This document shows, in pieces, positions 11,165-22,640 of a DNA stretch of 64,000 bases. The notes below the pieces were generated by a model. It saw nothing but the letters and a program-made list of their open reading frames with translations, searched no databases and was not told where the DNA came from. This stretch comes from Rhizophagus irregularis (lineage: Eukaryota > Glomeromycota > Glomeromycetes > Glomerales > Glomeraceae), in assembly GCF_026210795.1 (NCBI RefSeq), contig NC_089460.1:186001-250000 (forward strand), in the 5' to 3' direction. The translations under genes were made by a program, and so were the position numbers. The number at the start of each line of letters is the position of its first letter. The first letter of the stretch is position 1.

Positions 11165-14100
11165 ATGAAAATGGACAAAGCAACTTATAACGATTCCTTA
11201 AGGGATGTTATTTTCAATATTTGTAATGCTTTGGGAGGTTTTGAAGCAGTACAGAAGAAGGACGGTAGTAGAAGACAAATGTATCAACCTGGAGATGAAT
11301 GTTTGGCTTGTCTTAAAGACTTAAAAGAATACCTTCGCCTAGAAGGACAAGTTAAAATTGATGTTCTACATCTACTTTACAATTTTGAGACGTTCAATTC
11401 AGATTTAATACCTATTTTATTAAATTGTACAAATCTTCACGATAAACGTCAAAATCGGCTTGCTTTAGCTTGTGTTGAGTTGATGGTTATCATGACCTGG
11501 CCTGAAGATCCGAACGAACAGTCACGAGAAATATTGGAAAGAGAAAATGATGAAAGTGGTATTGATATCGACTATAATGAAAATAATGAAGAACACAATA
11601 ATAAAAAGAGAAAAGAGCCAACTCTTTCTAAAATAAGCGAACTTTTGACTGCCCGATCCAATTATAAATTTTATATTCTCAAAAAATCGACAGTCATACA
11701 ACAAATTTACCTTTTATTGGATAAATATCTTGGTATAGTAACAAAAGAAAGGACAGAACGGGATCAAAACATCATTCGACTTTTGCTCAATTTTTGTCGG
11801 AATTTATTAGCGATTGTTGACCCACCAAATTCTGAAAGTCTCTCAAAAAATAAAAGAAGTCGAGTTCATTATGACTTGATTTTAGAATATAAAAATGCAA
11901 GACTTATTGACCTTTTCCTTAACCTTTTAACGAATAAAAATGATGTCATTGATTGGGATGTTATACTTATTGATATTTTCTATCATATATTTCTCGGGGT
12001 CAATCCTAATTGCTTATTTATAGATATTAAAAGAGAAACGATATGGAAAGCCCAAAAATTATTAAACGAAGAGATGGCCAAAAAGGGAAAGCTTAATAAC
12101 GTAAATCCACATTATAAAGGTTCAGTTTGGATTATAAACCCCGACGGTCCTGATCTAGTAGTTCACAAACAAAAAGCATTAAAAGGCGATGGTTTACAAG
12201 CATTAGATGATATAAAGAGGAAGAAGTATGAGAGAACAAAGCCATTAGATGAATTCGATAAGTTAAGAAAACATCAAATTCTCAATCCTAATGTGCAAGA
12301 TTGTTTGAAATCGACTGCATTGTCCTTTCTTGAAAATGGATTTAAATTTTTGCTAAGATCCCTCAAGAAAGACTTGATAAATGGAGAATATGATGAAATC
12401 CCGCAAACTATGGTGCACTACTCATACATAGTTCGCTATTTTCTCGAATTACGATTATTGTTGAAACAAGGAAATACAATTGATCCGGATTGTATGTTGT
12501 CATCATCGTCGTCAATTGACGATCGACGAAAGGAATCCAATTCAAAAAATCTTTATGACTTCGAGATTATTTCAAAGATAATGGATGGAGAAGGAATTTT
12601 ACTAGCATATAGAATGATAAGGCTTTTGAGAGAAAAAAAATTATGGTCTGAACTTCATTTTGCGGTTGAATATTTAAGACAAAATTTTTTGACCATAAAA
12701 GTATTGGCATCATCAGATGACATAGATGAAATATGGATCGCTAATGAATTGCAATCAGAGATTTGTCAGGAATCGTTAAACTTAGAAATAATTCCAGAAC
12801 TTGTTAGAGAATACAAATCTCATTCTCACTCAATTGGATATTTACGGAGTGTAATCGCCACAGCTCACGTGTTTTTACATTTGCTTGAGAACTGCGTAAA
12901 ATCAAATAAGTATGTTGAAACATGCAAGAAGTCACGGCCTCGTAAAAAAAAGAATCGTACAACTAAAGAAACTTTTGATTCAGATTATTATGAGAAAAGT
13001 GAGAACGAAGAACATAATATTAATTATAAAGCCACTTTTGAAAAGATTGAAAATAAATTTGCGAATGAAATTACGGTTAAAAATTATATAATATTGTTGG
13101 AAGAATATCAAGAAATCGATTCTGAAAGCATCAAACACGTTACAATGATGTTCTTCCGAATTGCCAAACACTGTCAATTAGAGGCTATGTTCTTCAAGGT
13201 ATTTAAAATAATGTTTGATCACATTTCCAATAGTTCTAATTTAGCTAATGATTAATTTAAATTATTTAGCTTTCTATTATGGAGGTATTTAATCGTATAC
13301 TAAAGGATTATTCAAGCACTAAACAAAGATTGAGCCATTCACAGGAGAATTTGAAAATTTTCATTGAATGGATAGTCAATAAACTTACTGCTCAATTAGA
13401 AAAAAATCCATTAATTTATATTGAACTCTTGTTTCCTAAAAACGTTACTGATGTGAAGTTATTGCAAAATGGATATATATACGAAATCGAAAATAAAAAA
13501 CGGTTGAGGCCACACAAAGTTGATAGCGCTGATGCAAAAGAAGCTGAAATGCCTCATGAATTACAAAAACAATCTAAAAATTATGATAAAATATTAAAAA
13601 CTAGAAATCCACGTAAATTCCGAAAGAAACATCTAAATACTGTTGAATTTGAGTGCAAGTCTTTTCTTGATTGGCCTTCAAAAATTGGAGTGGTTGTCGC
13701 CATACTTGTTAATGAGGGAAAATTGCCAATATTACAATGGCTTCAAACAACTATGCATATGGTTGTCCGAAAACGAAGTAAAGCTGCAGATGGTCAAGAA
13801 CCATTGGATTATATAATTAAGTATGAAAACGAAGAACAAAGGAAAGCACTTAATAGCGATCCCATAATCAGATTACTTCTCGAGTTAATTTCGTATGTAC
13901 CAAAATCGGAAGAAAAAGATGGTAGAATCGAACAATATTGGATTATTCCAGGTTATGTTCCAGAACAAGACCTTTTAGCTTCAGTTAATTGGATACAAAA
14001 TTACGTGGAAGAACCTTATAAACCATCTGAGGGAACCGTGTTTGACTTTATTCAAGAAAAAAAAATCGAACCACAAAAACGAAAACCACGTAATAAACGG

Positions 14101-14295
14101 AAAAAGAAGGAGGTTGAAATTGAATTGCAACAGAACGAAAAAATGGATGATACGGGAAAGTCCGAGAAGTATAGTAGTAAAAGGACAAAATGTGACACAA
14201 ACGATATTGATGAGCTGGATAAAGTACAAGACAAATCAGGCTTTACCGAGAAAGAAATTGAAACCTCTTCCGGAAAAAAGATCACACCGGACTGA
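11165..14295 (+). CDS. Timeless/Tof1/Swi1 replication fork protection protein
   Basis: Two exons, 11165-13198 and 13270-14295, joined across a 71-bp intron, encode 1019 aa. The N-terminal TIMELESS domain is clear (ALGGFEAVQ at about 20-30, LKDLKEYLR, LLYNFETFNSDLIPILL, LALACVELMVIMTWP). The junction gives AMFFKLSIMEVFNRIL. The C-terminal half has the conserved FLDWPSKIGVVVAILV and WIIPGYVP stretches, followed by a basic, lysine-rich tail typical of the family. With Csm3/Swi3 (Tipin) it forms the fork protection complex that pauses and stabilises replication forks and passes on checkpoint signals in the nucleus. Yeast homologues are about 970-1240 aa, so this looks complete. A second in-frame ATG lies at 11171. 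The TAA at 13253-13255 lies inside the intron and is not a real stop. Confidence 0.93.
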
Positions 14296-15376
14296 CGACA
14301 ATATCCTGCAGAATTGGAATACATCATAGTCCTAAATAAATGTATATTTTTTTTAATTACTTTATGACAATATACTGAATAAAAAATATTTTTTCTGTTT
14401 ATTAAGTGCCTTTAGTGCCTTTATTAATTTATTACAGATTTTACAATTCAATAGATCTTTATCATTTTGAAGGAACATTTTTATCGTATCATTAAGTACT
14501 TAAATTTTCTATTACCACAACTATAAACACACATGCCCTCTTTAATTTTATAAAGTTTTACCAATATATCACAATTTCTATCTTATTGAAAACGATAATA
14601 ATTTACCTTAGACAAGCACGAATAAAATTCTAAGTGAAATAATATAATAATGAAATTTAACATGTTAATAAATATAAGATATTTCATAATCAAAATTTGA
14701 ATATTTCCTCTTAAAAGGAAGAGGAATAAAAATGCGTAATGTAGGTTAAATTATTAGTTCCGAATTAAAATTTTTATATGAAAAAATAATACTAGAAGAA
14801 TTTTGTATTTCTAATATATAAACTAATAAAAAGCTTAGTATATAATTATAATATATTGAAGACACATTTTTTTAATGCTTAATTTGTTATTTAAAGTTAG
14901 ATTAAAGTTTTAAATCATTTAAAATACATCACTATTTCTATATATTACATGTTTAAACTTTTTATTGTGTTAAATTTTACCCATTTATTTCACATAAATA
15001 AATCATTATTGGGTTAAATGAGTTCAAATACAATATTAATTTAAAATAAAAGGAATACATAGAAATTAACAATTTTTGATAATAATAGCTTAAATTAATA
15101 ACTAAAATAAGGTTAAAATAAAAAAATATTTTATTAAAATGAGTAAATTATAGGAATGTCAAATGCTGCGCCGCACTTCTCGTGATTTACTAAAATAAAT
15201 TGCGAAGCTGATAAATTTTTGATCAACTAATAATTTCGATCTTTCGACTTACAATTAATCTCTTTTCTTATAAAATACCCTTTTTTTGCACAATTTTTTA
15301 ATTATAAATATTATAGAGCTTTATATGTAGTTAGTTTATATTACTTTTGTATACAACTTTATCGGTATTTTCTACA
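14296..15376. other. AT-rich intergenic stretch, no gene seen
   Basis: 3' flank of the Tof1 gene (AATAAA-like signals near 14330 and 14378) and 5' flank of the next plus-strand gene. No coding frame or repeat boundary is recognised. Confidence 0.5.
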
Positions 15377-17063
15377 ATGTCTACAACGTCTGAAACTAAC
15401 ACAACTATGGAAAACGAACTGAAAGTTCGTTCGATGAAAGAAACTTGCTATATCGTCGCTTTCTGTGATAAATTTAAGTCTGTTTTGAAAGGAATTGAAT
15501 TCTGGCCAGAGGTAATGTCAGCGATCTTTAATTTGTGACTATAAAAATTTTAATGTTTTGCTTGTCTAGGAGTTAGAACGATCTATTGCAGCTGAGTATG
15601 AGAATGACCTGATCGAGAATTTACATTGCACTTTTCTTAATAACTGTTGTCTTAATCGCAAGAAGCTAATTGAGTAAGTATAATATTCTGTTTACATTTT
15701 TCTTCTTCGTAAGTTATTGATACAAATCTTTCTTTATATTTACAAAGACGATCGCGATGGCAAAAATTGCTTTCAGATACGATCGATCAGAAAATTAAAA
15801 AAGGATATCATTTCTATAAAGATTTTAATCCACTCCGTAGAGTCAAAAGCTATTATGAACTCAGCGTCGAGGACAAGGTATATATTATTGTATGATGTAA
15901 ATGATAAATCCAATTGAATTTAATTTTCTCTTTTCTTTTTTTTAGGTGCTGATATTGAATAAACTTATTACATGGCAACTCCAAGATAATCCTACAATCC
16001 ATAAAATGGTTGAATTTGAATACAGAAACGGAAAAAAGAATGAGGAGAATGCCTTTGAAGTAAAACCATATGGCATCGATCGAAGAGGAAGAAAATATTA
16101 TTATTTTGGCTGTAAGTAATACTTTGTTAAATTGATTTTTTAATCAAAGTTATGTAGAAAGAGATAAAAATTAGCGTTGCCGATTGATTGATTGATGTTA
16201 TAAAATTTTCCAATAACAATATGTAGATGGTGCAAGGCTTTACCGAGAAACAATTCTAAAAGGTAAGGGTAAAAGTAAGCAAGCTAAAGTAATCTGGGAG
16301 GCAATAACGACGACAGTTGAAGACGTGGAAAACTATATCAACAATCCGAAAGAGATCAAGCCATCCGCAAAACTCGACAAAGATCTTTATAAAAGATTGG
16401 TCGAAGAATTGATACCTGAAGTCAAAAAAACAATTCAGGTAAACATCGTTAATAATTAATAATTTTGTTAATTACTATTAACATAAATATAAACTTTCAT
16501 ATCTTCATTAGCTCAAAGAAAAGCGCGATGCTCGAAAAGCACGTCAAGAAAAATTAGCACAACGAGTTGCTTTACTGCACGCAAACTCTGAAATAGTTGC
16601 TAGCCGCACAAGAAGTGGTACGCGCCGGGCCACTCGAATTAATTATGCCGAATCTTCGGCATCCTCCGGCGCCAGCGTATCAAGACGAGGTTCATTGAGC
16701 CTCCAAGATGATGCTACACCCACAACCAGCCATTACGCAACGCGGTCACGGACCGTTCGCGAAGTTGAAAAAAGGAAATACGAGGAAGTCGCACAGGATC
16801 ATGATTCTGACAACGGAACGAGGTCGTCTAGCTCGACTAAGTCGAGCAAAAAGAGTAAGGTTTCAACAGACCTTAGCTCTGTCTCAAATGGGGCTCGAAT
16901 GAGCAGAACGACGTCTGTCGTTTCTGTTGGTTCGGCTGCAACCGCCAACTCTATCTTTTTTCGGGCAGACTATGAATCGCCTGAATTTAGAGAAGTTTTC
17001 GGTTCTGAAGCCGGAACTGACTTATCAGATCCTGGCAGCGATGCTATGGATGAGGACCTCTAA
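15377..17063 (+). CDS. DDT/WHIM-domain nuclear protein (chromatin-remodelling accessory-like)
   Basis: Exons 15377-15511, 15570-15673, 15748-15877, 15946-16111, 16227-16438 and 16512-17063 close into 432 aa. Residues about 28-80 (FWPEELERSIAAEYENDLIE...LHCTFLNN) resemble a DDT helical domain. Residues about 100-195 hold WHIM-type motifs: YYELSVEDKVLILNKLITW and then GIDRRGRKYYYFG with GARLYRE. The C-terminal third is low-complexity, Ser/Thr/Arg-rich and acidic at the end, with RTRSGTRR and basic clusters that look like nuclear signals. DDT-WHIM proteins (Itc1/Acf1, CECR2/RSF1 types) bind ISWI ATPases and linker DNA. There is no PHD finger or bromodomain here, so it is a short member or fungus-specific relative. 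Function is assigned by domain resemblance only. Confidence 0.75.
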
Positions 17064-18427
17064 ATTCACTCCCGGTCCTCTTTAAAATTTTTTTTTTTTA
17101 CCTGTAGTATTTTTTTAAAAAAAATTAACATTGTTTTTTTTCTTGCATATTCTCAAATCTTTTTTTTTTGCATATATAACTTCATTGCGTGTTCCTTCAT
17201 GTGATTTTTTTTTTAAAAAAAAAATCAATTAAAAACAATATATTTAGTGGGAATCAAAAAAAAAACTTAATAATCCGATCATTCATTATTCACTTTATCG
17301 ATTTTGATCGATAAGCACGTGTCTTCCTTTTCTCTCATTTTTTTATGATTTCTTTTTGGCATCTGTTTAAGAATTTAAATAACGCATACATTCAATTCAT
17401 TTTATTCACATACAGAGGATAAGATTTATTTCAATAATTACCTTATTTATAATTCTTATAAACCACTTTTTCGAAATAAATTAATAAAGAGAAAATAAAT
17501 CATGGATAGATAATTCTTATTTCAAATCTAAAAAGACTAATTTTATTCTGAATTCGTAAATGCAACATAAGTGATATGAAATAATGTGACAAATAATAAA
17601 TAATATGCAAAAGTAGTATAAATTGTCATCAAATATTTATTTGCGCAGAAGTTACAAAATGTTTATTATTAGTCTGATTTTACAAGAATAATACATACTG
17701 GGAGAATATACCTGAAGCATTTTTGGCAAGAAGCCATGGTAATACTTATTAATTTATGGATCAATACAATAGCATCAACAACAATATTACAACAATTTAG
17801 GGATTAATTTAATCAATATACAGTTCCCAGAAATTATATGTTATTTTGCCTGTTTATGCCCAGTCTTTGGTGTTTTGGGATGTTCATGAATATATCTAGA
17901 TCCAGAATATAGGATCAGAACTTTTTTATTTAGATAATACTAAATTAGCCTTTAGAACATTAACTTTTAAAAATAAAATAAAAAATGGCTTTTTTTTTGC
18001 TTGGTTTACTTTCTAAATATTAAAAACTAAAATTTATAGAAATAAGAAATAAGTAAATTTCTGTAAATTTTTTAAATTCTCAACATTCTATTTAATAATT
18101 TGCACCAAATAATTTTAAAAAGAAGCTTTTACCTTTTACTTACCATTTTTTATCTTAAATATGAAATATATAATTATAAATAAACTTTATAGATAAAGTA
18201 TTTTTTTTTAACTGCAATGTATTTGATAATTTATTAAATAAAAGTTAAAGCATATTACCAAGTAAATTAAAATTCTAAACTACAATCTAATATAATTAAC
18301 TTCATCATGCTGAAAAGCATCCTATATGTATACTGTTAGGTAGTATATTTGCTCAGAAGTAAGGTACATTTGAAACAGCCTATTTTAGCATAAATGCCCC
18401 TCTTTCTTTACAAGGCAATCACAGAAC
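17064..18427. other. Intergenic stretch with poly-A/T runs, no gene seen
   Basis: 3' untranslated region and downstream flank of the DDT/WHIM gene, with several runs of 8-11 A or T to about 17270. The rest is AT-rich without coding frames. It ends at the target duplication of the MITE starting at 18428. Confidence 0.5.
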
Positions 18428-18652
18428 AGGACCCCGCCTACTACTAAGATATGTTACCAGTAGAAATTTCATTTTCATATGAAACCTTACCTTAAGATTT
18501 GCTTAAATTCTATTGGTTAATTGATTAAAAAGGAAAAAAATCATAACAATGTAACATAAAATTTCCTTTTATAGTAGAATTTTTAAAGAGTTTTATATGT
18601 AAACCTTACCTTAGGTCACAGGTTGACCTATCTTAATAGTAGGCAGGATTCT
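18428..18652. mobile_element. 225-bp MITE (MITE-225) with 8-bp target duplication
   Basis: Inverted ends AGGACCCCGCCTACTACTAA and, from the other side, AGAATCCTGCCTACTATTAA, both continuing GATA. A subterminal AAACCTTACCTTA recurs on both sides. A perfect 8-bp duplication CACAGAAC flanks it (18420-18427 and 18653-18660). The length and duplication fit a hAT-type non-autonomous element. A damaged relative lies at about 47925-47985. Confidence 0.8.
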
Positions 18653-19459
18653 CACAGAACTCACTACATAAAAGTTAGAAAAAAAAGAAAAAAGAAAAAA
18701 AATTATCTTATAAACCAATTGAAATGCAACCAGATCATTCTCTATAAATATCCAGCTAGAATCAGAATTACATGAATTTTGTTAAGATTACATCAAGTTA
18801 TATTCATATAATAAGTATATCAATCACAAAAATGAAGTTCTTTGGGCTGAAATTAATAATCTCAAATTACAAATATTAAGCTAAGATAATGCTAATGTCA
18901 AATTGTTAGAAAGTGAAAGTAATAATAATGATAATAAACCTAGCAAAAAAAGAAAAGTTGGGAGATTTCAAATTTATTAATTAAATAATGAATCTGAAAT
19001 TGTCCAAAAAAACCTTAACCAGTTAAAACTCGGTTAATAATCAGTTAATATTAAAAATATTTTAAAAACTTTTTTTACTGCAAATTGTACCAATTTTTGA
19101 TTTTACTTGCATATTTAATTATAGGAAGACTATATATCACTAAAATTATTATAAATAAATAGAAAAAAATTTGGCATTAAAACTTCAAGTTTAGGAACAC
19201 GTAGCTATAATTTACATGTCTCTGGGCCGCATTATAATAAATCTGACTAGAATTATAATAAATATAGTTTTAACTGGTTAACCAATTTTCAAAATCCTTT
19301 AACCAGTTAACACTAACCAGTTTCAATCCCTGAAACTAACAAAAAAAATACTAGAATTCGTTAAATATCAACAGATTTTATATTTTATATAATTTGAATA
19401 TTCTTTTTACGAATCTTTTATAAATAATTATAGACTGAAATGAAGGTATTATTAAAGAC
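18653..19459. other. Intergenic stretch with a possible coiled-coil gene relic
   Basis: Plus-strand positions about 18820-18980 translate into a short coding-like stretch (NEVLWAEINNLKLQI, a stop, then KLLESES and SKKRKVGRFQIY). It includes a basic nuclear-signal-like run and is broken by a stop. It may be a decayed exon. The remainder is AT-rich with nothing recognised. Confidence 0.3.
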
Positions 19460-20728
19460 TAAAGCTCCAAACGGGTCAGTTTGGTCCAGATTATAAACGG
19501 TTCGGATTAGAGCTAAAATCTGTAAGAACCAAATCAAAAAACTGGCAGTTCAATTCGGTTTAATCCAATTTTTATAAAAATGTGAAAAATCGAATAGCTG
19601 TTGTTAACCGATTCGATACGTTGAATAGATTAACTATGATTTGCAGTCAGGGAGATTAAGTACGTTTAACTATAACTGAAATCCAATCAAACAAGACACG
19701 CTTAAAATAAGGAGTTTGTTTATAGTGTAAAAGGTTATACTTTATTATAGAACTTTATAATTACAAGAATAAGAACTAATAGGAACTAAAGGTAAACTAA
19801 TTCGAACTGAAGGAACTCAACTTATAACGAGGGAAAATACCAACGTTATTTATATAAAAGTTACTACATATAAAGATATAATAAATATAATAGATATAAC
19901 TAATATAATAAATATAACTAATATAATAAATATAATAAATAAATTAAATATAATAAATAAAATAATTATATCGATTATATTAAATATAATTAATATAATA
20001 AATATAATAGAAATAATAGGCTAAGTAGGCTGCGGCTAGGTCGGCTTGGCACAGTTGGGCACAGTAGATCCTAATTTTCCACATGATCTTCTGGCGCAGT
20101 AAGTTGTAACTCTACACATGACTAGGGGTAACACCATCCATCTAGTAATTGTACAAAGTTGAGCCATATATCATTGGATTCATCTCGACGAGACGCGTCG
20201 AATAATAGTAAGATCATGTCTCTAGCATCAATAGATCACATGTTAACCTACGCTAAATGATTTATAAATAATTGGAATTAGCAAGCTATCTATTGGTGCT
20301 AGAGACATGATCTTAGCACCATTCGACGAGTCTCAGTGAGACGAATCCAATGAATACAAATTTGTTCATATACGACCACTGGATGACGAATAATATCAAG
20401 TTTCGCATTTTTTTTAAAATTTTAGAGCGTTAAAAATTAGAAATTCTGATACATGAATTTATTTGTCGTCCAATGGTCATACAAATATGAATTAGGACTC
20501 ATTGGATTCGTCTCGATGAGCCGAGTCAAATGGTGGTAAGATCATGTCTCTAGCATAAATAGATCGTAGTTAATTCACACTAAATGATTTATAAAAAATT
20601 GGCATTAGCAAGCTATCTATTGGTGCTAGACACATGATCTTAGCACCATTTGACACGTCTCATCGAGACGAATCCAATGAGTCCTAATTCATATTTGTAT
20701 GACCATTGGACGACGAATAAATTCATGT
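19460..20728. mobile_element. Truncated foldback hAT-like element (copy E)
   Basis: Starts TAAAGCTCCAAACGGG and follows copy C through the subterminal repeat and the TTTTTATAAAAATG module. An LTR interrupts it at 19602-20133. The CCATCTAGT...GTCTC palindromic region follows (20134-20728), passing the centre of symmetry near 20600. The right arm stops at 20728, where unrelated sequence (20729-21437) begins, so the right end is lost. Confidence 0.65.
19602..20133 (-). repeat. Solo LTR, second family, minus orientation
   Basis: On the minus strand it begins TGTTACCCCTAGTCATGTG and ends ATCGGTTAACA. It has a TATATAAATA box and AATAAAGTATAAC in LTR-like order, plus a (AATATAATA)n tract of about 140 bp at 19880-20015. 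It sits at exactly the same joint of the foldback element (between GAATAGC and CCATCTAG) as the unrelated LTR in copy C. The flanks CTGT and CCAT are compatible with a decayed 4-bp duplication of CCGT. Confidence 0.5.
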
Positions 20729-21437
20729 ATATATCATTTTTATTATTAGCTTTGGATTGGAGAAAGGCTAAGGCTATTATAGCTTCAAGAGATATTAGTT
20801 ACGCTTTTACTAGTACTATAACTTCTAGGTATTATGCTTTAAAAAGTTATTCTCATTTTTGTTTCTTTTATCGAATAAAAAGACAAATAAAAAATAATTA
20901 TTTTATATCAGAGTTTGTATTACCATCTTTAAACGCAAATATATCAAGATTCACTGATCCGTTTTCTATAATTTTAGGCTCGTTGGAAAGCCCTTGTTCT
21001 GGGCTTTATAGGCGAAAAAAGAGCTTGCCGATTGAATCATTAGATCCGGAGATATTTACGTTTAAAGTTGAGGTACGAACTTTTTAACATGCTTAAATGC
21101 AAATATCTTGGGATCCACTGATCCATTTTTTATAAATTTAGACTCTTTGGAAAGCCTTTGATCTGGTCTATATGAACGAAAAAAGAGCTTGCCAATTGGA
21201 TCACTGGATCTGAAGATATTTACGTTTTAAGTTGAGATACAAATTTTTAACATATATAGTAAGTGCTAAGAATTATATTTATTTAAAAGAAATATTTACC
21301 AAATTATAGTATAATAACATTAAATAAAAATTTTTTAATACTCATTTCCAATTTACTGTATATTATATAGTATTTTGTATAATAAAAATGTAATAAAATT
21401 AATATTTTAATTAAAGGTAGACAAATCAGCCCATATG
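20729..21437. mobile_element. Truncated member of the CATATGGGCTGAT-ended family
   Basis: From about 20912 to 21437 the sequence is nearly identical to 38275-38802 and ends in the same terminus, GTAGACAAATCAGCCCATATG (last bases). It contains an internal duplication of about 165 bp (CACTGATCC...GGAAAGCC...AAAAGAGCTTGCC twice). The left end is missing. The first part (about 20735-20910) translates as LDWRKAKAIIASRDISYAF and following residues, which looks coding-like but matches no family I know. It may be a fragment of a gene or transposon ORF. Confidence 0.55.
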
Positions 21438-21677
21438 TAATTTATTAATATTTATTATTAGCACTTATAAAATATAAGGTATGTTGGTAAAATGCATTTG
21501 AGTATTTACTTAAAATACTAATAAAATGCTTAATAAATTAAATGGTTAATAAATATTAAAATTTAGTACTTATTTAATATATTAAGCATTTATCACTTAA
21601 TAAATATAAAATTTTAATGCTTATTAAATATTGCTATTTAGTAAATATAAGGTTTCAGTTGCTCTAACATCGTGATA

Positions 21678-21826
21678 TTTCTTTTTTCTCTCCTCGCCCT
21701 TTTCCTTCCTTTATTCCCCTTTCCCTTTATTCTAGTTTCTCTTTTTCCTTTTTCCCTCCCTTCATTCTCCTTTCTTTTCCTTCCTTTTTCCCTTTCTTAC
21801 CTTTCCCCTTTCCTTTTGTCACTTAT
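21678..21826. repeat. Polypyrimidine tract, about 150 bp
   Basis: Almost pure C/T on the plus strand (runs such as CCCTTTTCC and TTCCTTCC), in sharp contrast to the A/T-rich surroundings. It could form triplex or other non-B DNA. There is no coding meaning: the frame across it is a hydrophobic Phe/Leu/Ser artefact. Confidence 0.7.
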
Positions 21827-21899
21827 CTCTTTCAAAGGTATACATATACTTTACAGAAACCTTGAATTTTTAAACAATACCGAATTGATATAATAATAA

Positions 21900-22640
21900 T
21901 GTTAAATAAATATCGTGGCGATATCGATTTGCAAATGATATCATTATGATATCGCAATGATATCATTTCAATATTAATTCAATATATCGAAATGATATCG
22001 TAAAGATATTTGTTTGAAAAAATATCAGATCGATATCATTTCAATGTTGTTATAACAACAATGAATTTTTTGAAAAATGGGAAGTAAATACGATATTAAT
22101 ATGATATCATTCTAACATTAATTCAATATCAATATGATATCGTAAAGATATCACTTTATAATTATCTAATCAACATCATAACGATATTGACGAAACATCA
22201 AATTGATATCATTTCGATATTGTTAATTGTTATAACAATAATGAAAAATAGAAAGTAAATACGATATTAATATGATATCGTTCTAACATTAATTCAATAT
22301 CAATATAATATCGTAAAGATATCACTTTATAATTATCTAATCGACATCATAACGATATTGACGAAACATCAAATTGATATCATTTTGATATTGTTATAAC
22401 AATAATGAAAAATAGAAAGTAAATACGATATTAATATGATATCATTTTGATATTATGTCAATGTCAATATAATATCATAAAGATATCACTTTATAATTAT
22501 CTAATCGATATTGACAAATAACGAAACGATATCATTTTGATATTGTTATAACAATAATGATTTTTTTTTAATAAATGCAATATCGATATAATATTAATTC
22601 AGTATCAAAATAATAATATCAAAATGATATTATCTATAAA
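21900..22640. repeat. GATATC-rich degenerate tandem array 1 (unit about 168 bp)
   Basis: A repeated block ACGATATTAATATGATATC recurs near 22090, 22261 and 22427, about 168 bp apart, each followed by AACATTAATTCAATATC, ATCACTTTATAATTATC and GTTATAACAATAATGA. Flanking sequence is built from the same GATATCATT words. It resembles array 2 at 34.9-35.7 kb in vocabulary but has a different period. Confidence 0.7.

Noticed and set aside
20650-20735. Start of the 145-codon ORF within the foldback repeat
   Set aside because: The first 28 codons translate repeat DNA. Only the part after about 20735 looks coding-like, so no gene start is supported.
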